Shown: piece after piece, positions 58,751 to 64,000 of the stretch
How the letters are laid out: each line of letters begins with the position of its first letter
Numbering within the stretch: the first letter of the stretch is position 1
Source: Desulfobaculum sp044987625
Lineage (GTDB): Bacteria > Desulfobacterota > Desulfovibrionia > Desulfovibrionales > Desulfovibrionaceae
Length of the DNA: 64,000 nucleotides
NCBI RefSeq assembly: GCF_044987625.1
Contig: NZ_JBJDSB010000002.1
Span: 992,001-1,056,000, forward strand
Reading direction: 5' to 3'
Program-made: the position numbers and the translations under genes
Notes under the pieces: model-generated
The model's database searches: none
Told to the model about the DNA's origin: nothing
Seen by the model: only the letters and a program-made list of their open reading frames with translations

Positions 58751-58951
58751 CCAGAATCCATCCTTTGCTACTCGCACATAACCGCTTGCCGGATACGGGA
58801 TATCCACTCCCTCCCCAGCACCCACGTTTCGCCTTTATCGATAAACAAAATGAACAAGGTGTAGCAATTCAACATGTTCCAGTCACCTTGGAGAAATCAT
58901 CACCCACGTGGTAATCTCGTCTCCCGTGTCCGTAACGGAGGTGAGTTATGC

Positions 58952-60127
58952 ATGACTGGGGAGATTTATTCACGAGAAAAGTGTCCACTCTGTGGAGGCC
59001 GACTGGTTCATGATCCGCGCCGTAATGGCCTCTTTTGCCAAGAGCATCCCAAACAGCACGCGCAAAAGAGCTTTTACGTCAAGTTCGGACGTGAAGTGAA
59101 CCGCCATTTCAGCACCTACGAGAAGGCGCTCTATTTCCTGAATGGTCTTCGGTTCAAGACCTACGAAGGGACCTTCGACGCCGACGACTATCAAAGCGGC
59201 GCTCCGCATGCGTTCACGACCCTAGCTGACGCCTTCCTGCGAGAAAAGAAGCATCTGAAGTCATATCGATCGGTTCGGAATCATATGACCAAAGCCAAGG
59301 CGTACTTTGGCGACATGAACATCAAAGAGATCAAGCGTAGGCATATCCGAAAGTTTCTCTTTTCTCTCAAGGTCTCGGACAAGACCCGCTTCAACTACCG
59401 CTCCACTCTTCACCATTTCTTCGTGTCATTCCTCGTGGACGAGGAATACATCAAGCTTTCTGACGTCCCACGCTTCCCTTCCATTGACTACGAGCTCGGC
59501 TATCGAAACATCGTCGACATCCCCACTCAGAACGAGATCGTGGAGCAGGTTCGGGAAAACACGTGGGATCTGAACCCCAAGATATGGCTCGGCATTGATA
59601 TCCTTCGGACCTACATATCCCTGCGCCCGGACGATTTGCGACGCCTCACCGAAGAGGATGTGGACGCGCGTGGCGGCTATCTACTGATCTGGCGGCCGAC
59701 GAAGACCCGCGGCAAGTTCAAGCGCAAGACCGTTGTCCTGATGCCGGATCACGTTGAACTCATCCGGGAAATGAAGAAGACCTTTACCGCTATGCCGCAC
59801 CTTCCATTTTTCCGGTGGCACGGCGGCGAAGGCAACAATACAAGAGCGGGACAACCTTTTGGGCCTAAAGTCTTCTACAAGTACTGGCGCAAGGCTTGTA
59901 GCGATATAGGTGTTCCGAATGTCGACCTCTACGGTGGAACACGCCATAGTACCACCACGGCCCTCTCGCTTGAGGTAGGAAGAGACTCAGCGAAAGTCGC
60001 AACTGACCATGGTACGAACAAAGCTTTTGACCGCTACTGTCAGGCCGAGAATGTGGAGGCTATTCGGATGTCGAAGGTCATCCAAAAGATCCAAGGAAAA
60101 GTCATAAAGCTGAAGGACAAAAAATAG
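58952..60127 (+). CDS. int: tyrosine recombinase integrase
   Basis: 391 residues from the ATG at 58952 with GGAGGTGA upstream. The N-terminus is a zinc ribbon (CPLCGGRLVHDPRRNGLFC), followed by the core-binding domain (FTTLADAFLREKKHLKSYRS) and the catalytic domain: the first arginine in SLRPDDLRRL, GGTRHSTTTAL, TDHGTNKAFDRYCQ with the nucleophilic tyrosine. The second-box arginine precedes the histidine (RHST), as in related Desulfovibrio-type integrases, rather than HxxR. It lies 76 bases from attR, so it is the integrase of this prophage. Confidence 0.93.
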   Translation: MTGEIYSREKCPLCGGRLVHDPRRNGLFCQEHPKQHAQKSFYVKFGREVNRHFSTYEKALYFLNGLRFKTYEGTFDADDYQSGAPHAFTTLADAFLREKKHLKSYRSVRNHMTKAKAYFGDMNIKEIKRRHIRKFLFSLKVSDKTRFNYRSTLHHFFVSFLVDEEYIKLSDVPRFPSIDYELGYRNIVDIPTQNEIVEQVRENTWDLNPKIWLGIDILRTYISLRPDDLRRLTEEDVDARGGYLLIWRPTKTRGKFKRKTVVLMPDHVELIREMKKTFTAMPHLPFFRWHGGEGNNTRAGQPFGPKVFYKYWRKACSDIGVPNVDLYGGTRHSTTTALSLEVGRDSAKVATDHGTNKAFDRYCQAENVEAIRMSKVIQKIQGKVIKLKDKK

Positions 60128-60141
60128 GGAAAAATGCGCCC

Positions 60142-60161
60142 GGTGGTGAATCGGTGGTGAA
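60142..60161 (+). repeat. integrase arm-type direct repeat, right arm
   Basis: GGTGGTGAATCGGTGGTGAA, identical to 3800-3819. Each unit contains two GGTGGTGAA copies 2 bases apart. Placement just inside both att sites fits arm-binding sites of the integrase. Confidence 0.6.
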
Positions 60162-60203
60162 CGCCTCAAAAAACACAAAGCAATACAAGAGGTTAGACCC
60201 TAA

Positions 60204-60281
60204 GACGGGGGTTCGATTCCCCCCGCCTCCACCAGATACCCCAACAAAATCAAGCCCTTGGATCCGTCCAAGGGCTTTTTT
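60204..60281 (+). repeat. attR: 78-bp direct repeat
   Basis: Identical to 3721-3798. It carries the displaced original 3' end of host ssrA and its terminator. The sequence in front of it differs from that in front of attL, so the element ends here. Confidence 0.95.
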
Positions 60282-61092
60282 GGGTTGTAAAAAAGTTGTA
60301 AAATCGAGCTAAGCCCAATGCACGTAAGTCGATTTTCGGTTTTGCAACTTACGTGCTTTTTGCCTCCCCAAAAGAAGCGAGCCGAAGCTTCTCCGACGTC
60401 CTCTTTCGCAGCTCTGAACGCCCCTCTTTTCTCCTCTTCTTACCCTCATTTTTTTGCTCTTTTCCTCCCCTTTTTTTGCCCAATGCCTGTCGCTTCTCCC
60501 GGCAACGGGCTTTCTATTACGATATTTGTTGGATAGCGGGGGTTTGTGGCGGGTGCAATGGTCAAAGGTGAGTGGTAGATTGCGGAGTGTAGGAATGGAG
60601 CAGGTTCGTGGGTTGTTTGGGACCATATAGTAGCAAGTAGAAAAGATAAGGGCTTAATCTTTAAGTTTTCGAAAGAAAAAGGAGCGCATATTTTCCAAAC
60701 AGAAAGAACGCAGGGCGAAGCAAAAATGCAGGTATTTTAGTGCCTTGTGAGCTTTCATATCCGAAAACAGTATTGACAACTTTGGCCTTTATTTCGTAGC
60801 CCCATCATATGCTGCGCGTTATCCGCAACGCGCGAGGATCGTCAGCAGAGCAACACTCCCCTAAGTAATCGAAACTGCACGCAAAGGTCGGACAAGGCCG
60901 CTCCGTGGGACGAGCGCCATCGCACCGGCCTGCCGCGCCCTTGAACTGGAGACTGACAAGGCTGTCGCCACTGGCGTCGCCGTGCCTTTAGTCTTGGCTC
61001 TTGTGGGCGGGGGCATGCCGATTTTCGGTTGCAAGGGGAATTTTCGATAGTCGCGTATATGGGACTCTGAGATTCGAAACCAAGGGGATAAG
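60282..61092. other. post-attR DNA resembling the left arm of a related element, then leader of the symporter gene
   Basis: No gene supported. GGGTTGTAAAAAAGTTGTAAAA directly after the T-run is arranged like the paired repeats after attL. An inverted repeat GCACGTAAGT/ACTTACGTGC (60320-60356) and GAAGCGAGCCGAAGCT (60374-60389) match the same features at 3828-3862 and 3881-3896. It may be what remains of an older ssrA element. The last 200 bases lead to the symporter; an open stretch near 60890-61050 has no clear identity. Confidence 0.5.
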
Positions 61093-62490
61093 ATGGACTT
61101 TATGACTTCATTGGATGCAATTGTGGCTAAAGCAGGGGCCTTCGCCTGGGGCGTGCCGATGCTCATTCTGCTTGTCGGAACCGGCCTTGTGCTCACCATC
61201 GCACTGCGCGGCCTGCAATTCAGAAAATTATGGCATGCCCTTTACCTTGCACTGGTCAAACGCAAAGACGAGTCTGACCAGCAGGGAGATATTTCCCACT
61301 TTCAGGCACTGATGACCGCGCTGTCCGCAACCGTTGGTACCGGTAACATTGCGGGTGTTGCCACCGCCATCGCCGTAGGTGGTCCGGGCGCGCTGTTCTG
61401 GATGTGGATTACCGGCCTTGTGGGCATGGCCACCAAATACGCCGAGGCCGTGCTGGCTGTGAAGTACCGCGTGGTGGACGAAAACGGCGAGATGAGCGGC
61501 GGCCCCATGTATTACATTTCCAAGGGACTCAAGCTGCCGTGGCTGGGTGTTGCCTTTGCCGTGTTCGCATCGTTTGCGGCCTTTGGAATTGGCAATATGG
61601 TGCAGTCCAACTCCGTGGCCGACGCTGTGGAAGCCACCTACAGCATCTCCCCGCTGGTGACCGGCCTGGTGCTGATGGTGTGTACCGCCGCCGTTATCCT
61701 TGGCGGCATCAAGAAGATTGGTAAGGTTACCGCCTTCTTCGTGCCGATCATGATTGTGTTCTACGTTGCTGGCGCGCTGTACATCATCCTTATCAATGCC
61801 GCCGAAGTTCCCGCCGCCATCGTCTTCATCGTGGAGCAGGCCTTCAACCCCACGGCTGCCGTCGGCGGCTTTGCCGGTGCCACCATTATGCTGGCCATCC
61901 GCATGGGTGTTGCGCGCGGCGTGTTCTCCAACGAATCCGGCCTCGGTACGGCTCCCATCGCCGCTGCCGCCGCCAAGACCAACTGTCCTGTGACGCAGGC
62001 GCTCATCTCCATGACGCAGACGTTCATCGACACCATCATCGTGTGCTCCATGACTGGTCTGGTGCTGGTGCTGACCGGCGTATGGTCCAGCGGCGCAACA
62101 GGCGCAGAGCTGACCACCATGGGCTTTGCCGCCGGCTTCTCCGGTGGCGAGCACATTGTCACCCTTGGTCTGATCCTCTTTGCCTACTCCACCATCCTTG
62201 GCTGGAGCTACTACGGCGAGAAGTCCATTGAGTACCTGTTTGGCGTTAAGGCCATCCTGCCCTACCGCATCGTCTTCATCTGCTTCGTGGGTGTTGGCGC
62301 TGTGGCCAAGCTCAGCCTTGTCTGGAACATCTCTGATGCCATGAACGGCCTGATGGCCATCCCGAACCTTATCGGCCTGCTGTTCCTGACGCCGGTTGTG
62401 GTCTCGGAAACGCGCAAGTACTTTGAAAAGCAGAAAGCGGACGAATCGGGCGAGCTCGAAACCTCCGTTGCCTACGAAAGCCAGGACTAA
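61093..62490 (+). CDS. sodium:alanine symporter family protein (AGCS)
   Basis: 465 residues with about 10-11 membrane helices. AGCS carriers import alanine or glycine with sodium. Diagnostic stretches include GDISHFQALMTALSATVGTG near residue 75, NIAGVATAIAVGGPGALFWM, GGPMYYISKGL, and FSNESGLGTAPIAAAAAKT. The start has an AAGGGGAT ribosome site. A strong terminator follows. This is the first intact host gene right of the prophage. Confidence 0.95.
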   Translation: MDFMTSLDAIVAKAGAFAWGVPMLILLVGTGLVLTIALRGLQFRKLWHALYLALVKRKDESDQQGDISHFQALMTALSATVGTGNIAGVATAIAVGGPGALFWMWITGLVGMATKYAEAVLAVKYRVVDENGEMSGGPMYYISKGLKLPWLGVAFAVFASFAAFGIGNMVQSNSVADAVEATYSISPLVTGLVLMVCTAAVILGGIKKIGKVTAFFVPIMIVFYVAGALYIILINAAEVPAAIVFIVEQAFNPTAAVGGFAGATIMLAIRMGVARGVFSNESGLGTAPIAAAAAKTNCPVTQALISMTQTFIDTIIVCSMTGLVLVLTGVWSSGATGAELTTMGFAAGFSGGEHIVTLGLILFAYSTILGWSYYGEKSIEYLFGVKAILPYRIVFICFVGVGAVAKLSLVWNISDAMNGLMAIPNLIGLLFLTPVVVSETRKYFEKQKADESGELETSVAYESQD

Positions 62491-62514
62491 TCCCACTACG
62501 GGAGAGTCTTTGTG

Positions 62515-62568
62515 ACGGGCCTTTCTTCTGCGGCGTCAAGCCAACGGGAGAAAGGCCCGTTCTTTTTT
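62515..62568 (+). terminator. intrinsic terminator after the symporter
   Basis: ACGGGCCTTTC and GAAAGGCCCGT form an 11-bp stem with a 24-base loop, followed by TCTTTTTT. It lies 24 bases past the stop and also faces the convergent MscS gene. Confidence 0.85.
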
Positions 62569-62577
62569 CGTCTTTTC

Positions 62578-63690
62578 CTAACTCTGCCCCTTCGTATCCG
62601 GCCCTATGGGCACGTCCATCATTCCCCCGCCCTGCTCGCGCCGCGCTTCAAGAACCACCCGCCGCCGCGGCAGGCACTCGGGATACTGGCGTTGCAGGAA
62701 CTCGATAAGCCCTTCGCGCACCTTGCATCGCAGGTCCCACGCCTTGGAGGCGTTGGGGGAGCTCATAATCGCCCGCAGGGTCATGCAGTCGGCGGCGGTG
62801 TCCGTCACCTGCAGGACGCAGGTTGCGCCGTTCCACAGGTCCGGGGACTTCTGACACAAGCGCTCCAGCTCTGCGCGCAGCGGCGCGATGGGCGTAGCAA
62901 AGTCCACATGCAAAAAGACGGAACCGATGATTTCCGCGCTGGTCCGCGTCCAGTTTTGAAACGGCGTCTCAAGGAAGTAGTTCACCGGCACCACAAGGCG
63001 CCGCAAATCCCAAATGCGAACAACGACATACGTAAAAGTGATGTCCTCGATGCGCCCCCATTCGCCTTCGACGATGACCACGTCGTCGATGTTGATGGGG
63101 TGCGACAGCGCCACCTGAATGCCCGCGAGAATAGCGCCAAAGGTCTTCTGCGCGGACAAACCTATGACGATGCTCAAAACGCCAGCAGAGGCAAGAAGCG
63201 TCCCGCCTAGCATCCTGAACCTGTCGAACAACATCAGCGCAGCGGCAAAGGCACCTATCCAGATGAGCACGATGACAATGCGCTGCAGGATGTTGATCTT
63301 GGTATGAACCTGCCGCGCCACAAGGTTGTCCGGCGTGCTGAGGTCGTACTTCCAGTCCACCATAACCCGCAGCGCCCATGAGGCGAGGGTTGCCGCCCAC
63401 GCCGCCATAACAACCCACAAGACGTCCAAGGCCTTCACCAGCCCATGCCACGTCCCGTCCGTAAGCCCGAGGAAGGGGACGAGAAGCGTCAGCACAAAGA
63501 GCGACGCCACGCACACGATAAACAGCGCAAGGCGTGGCTGAAGCGCGTTTGCCAGAGCGCGCAGCAGGCCTTTTTCATCGTCTTCACCTTGACGTTTTTT
63601 GAACCATCGCATCACCGCGAGCGCCAGCCATAGAAGCAGTACCGCCACAAATGCCCGCGCCGCCCAGCTTACCATTCCTGCTGTGTGCAT
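62578..63690 (-). CDS. small-conductance mechanosensitive channel, MscS family
   Basis: 370 residues with four to five N-terminal membrane helices, then the MscS core: the pore helix (LLASAGVLSIVIGLSAQKTFGAILAG, written in part) and the beta domain (INIDDVVIVEGEWGRIEDIT), followed by VVPVNYFLETPFQNW. The family opens under membrane tension to release solutes during osmotic down-shock. The start has GGGAGGACGT upstream. Confidence 0.92.
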   Translation of the reverse strand: MHTAGMVSWAARAFVAVLLLWLALAVMRWFKKRQGEDDEKGLLRALANALQPRLALFIVCVASLFVLTLLVPFLGLTDGTWHGLVKALDVLWVVMAAWAATLASWALRVMVDWKYDLSTPDNLVARQVHTKINILQRIVIVLIWIGAFAAALMLFDRFRMLGGTLLASAGVLSIVIGLSAQKTFGAILAGIQVALSHPINIDDVVIVEGEWGRIEDITFTYVVVRIWDLRRLVVPVNYFLETPFQNWTRTSAEIIGSVFLHVDFATPIAPLRAELERLCQKSPDLWNGATCVLQVTDTAADCMTLRAIMSSPNASKAWDLRCKVREGLIEFLQRQYPECLPRRRVVLEARREQGGGMMDVPIGPDTKGQS

Positions 63691-63898
63691 ACGTCCTCCC
63701 GGTCCTCGGGGTCATTCTCTTTACCAATCAACACAGCATTGTATGATATTGGGCGCAGGATGCAACGCCTTGTGACAACGGACGAGGCCGCCCGCCTTTC
63801 CCCCATCGCTTCCCTGCTCCTTTACCCTCCCAACACGCACGTCCATAGAGCGGCAACAGCGGCCCTGCAACGCGCCTTTATCCTCCGCCCTCACGCCC

Positions 63899-63932
63899 AA
63901 AAAAAGGGCGCCCGGCCTCTTGCCGCGCACCC
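63899..63932 (-). terminator. intrinsic terminator of the gene entering from the right edge
   Basis: On the minus strand GGGTGCGCGG and CCGGGCGCCC pair (one mismatch) and are followed by seven T. It lies 28 bases after the stop at 63960. The 63691-63895 stretch holds no gene that I can support. Confidence 0.75.
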
Positions 63933-63959
63933 TTGCAGATGTGGTGGGAACAGACGCGG

Positions 63960-64000
63960 TCAGCTCGCCGCGTTGTCCTCCACGAATTTGATAATACTCC
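63960..64000 (-). CDS. C-terminal codons of a gene cut by the window edge
   Basis: The minus-strand frame reads SIIKFVEDNAAS followed by TGA, and the terminator comes just after. Too short to identify the protein. Confidence 0.5.
   Translation of the reverse strand, partial: SIIKFVEDNAAS

Larger units (their letters stand above)
3721..60281. mobile_element. ssrA-integrated temperate phage, podovirus-like, with two cargo zones
   Basis: The element is bounded by perfect 78-bp direct repeats and carries an integrase next to the right end, a lambda-like control region, a replication module, an endolysin and a full set of head and short-tail genes. Its length is about 56.5 kb. Structural genes look intact, with no obvious frameshift in terminase, portal or capsid, so the phage may still be inducible. 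Low-GC cargo occupies 4.2-12.1 kb and 41.2-46.9 kb. The podovirus assignment is inference from the capsid family, the internal virion proteins and the absence of a tape-measure gene. Confidence 0.93.

Noticed and set aside
60861..61199. 112-codon minus-strand frame overlapping the symporter start
   Set aside because: It overlaps the certain start of the symporter and has no recognisable content.
63721..63930. 69-codon minus-strand frame near the right edge
   Set aside because: It runs across the intrinsic terminator of the gene entering from the right, has no ribosome site and no family-like pattern.
1..64000. CRISPR arrays or further tRNA genes
   Set aside because: No regularly spaced repeat with unique spacers and no complete cloverleaf other than the tmRNA end was seen; the only tandem repeats are the 11-bp iterons, the integrase arm sites and fibre-gene heptads.

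Overview
The window is about 7 kb of bacterial chromosome interrupted by one large prophage of roughly 56.5 kb. The host looks like a high-GC sulfate-reducing deltaproteobacterium of the Desulfovibrionaceae type. This is inferred from the encoded tmRNA tag (ANDTEYALAA, close to Desulfovibrio tags) and from the general look of the flanking genes; it is not proven. Host genes on the left are the C-terminal part of mutS, a small lipoprotein, lysA and ssrA (tmRNA). Host genes on the right are a sodium:alanine symporter, a MscS channel and the last codons of another gene.

The prophage sits in the 3' end of ssrA. A perfect 78-bp repeat (3721-3798 and 60204-60281) covers the tmRNA 3' end and its terminator, and marks attL and attR. 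The tyrosine integrase (58952-60127) lies just inside attR. A long leftward block (51170 down to 12163) carries replication genes (initiator with an internal iteron array, probable helicase-loader, SSB), nucleases, an endolysin and lysis genes, and then terminase, portal, scaffold, an N4-gp56-like capsid protein, head-tail adaptors, nozzle, fibre, internal virion proteins and a 3401-residue polyvalent protein. No tape measure or sheath is visible, so the virion is probably podovirus-like. The control region (51.2-53.9 kb) mirrors lambda: CI-like S24 repressor, Cro-like HTH, CII-like regulator, an antisense small-RNA candidate in the OOP position, then the O/P-like genes. A rightward early operon (53.9-58.8 kb) carries small zinc proteins, an annealase-like protein, Gp157 and a cytosine methyltransferase that overlaps a second reading frame.

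Two low-GC cargo zones interrupt the phage. The left zone (4.2-12.1 kb) holds a Tat-like-signal HNH protein, a bacterial SAMD9-like STAND NTPase (AlbA_2, SIR2-like, P-loop, TPR, OB), an IS3 remnant and a convergent type II restriction-modification pair. In that pair, the start site of the restriction gene can be closed by an RNA hairpin. The second zone (41.2-46.9 kb) lies between the phage endolysin and holin region. It holds an unfamiliar three-gene operon (AAA+ ATPase, nucleoside-deoxyribosyltransferase-like enzyme, PEP-synthase/dikinase-like phosphotransferase) and an AbiE antitoxin whose toxin is cut to 30 codons. A decayed copy of a neighbouring phage gene separates these two modules.

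The most interesting candidates are the AAA/NDT-like/dikinase-like operon as a possibly undescribed defence module, the SAMD9-like protein, the OOP-like RNA, the origin inside the initiator gene, and two places where two reading frames of the same DNA look coding (57729-58133 and 16614-16796).
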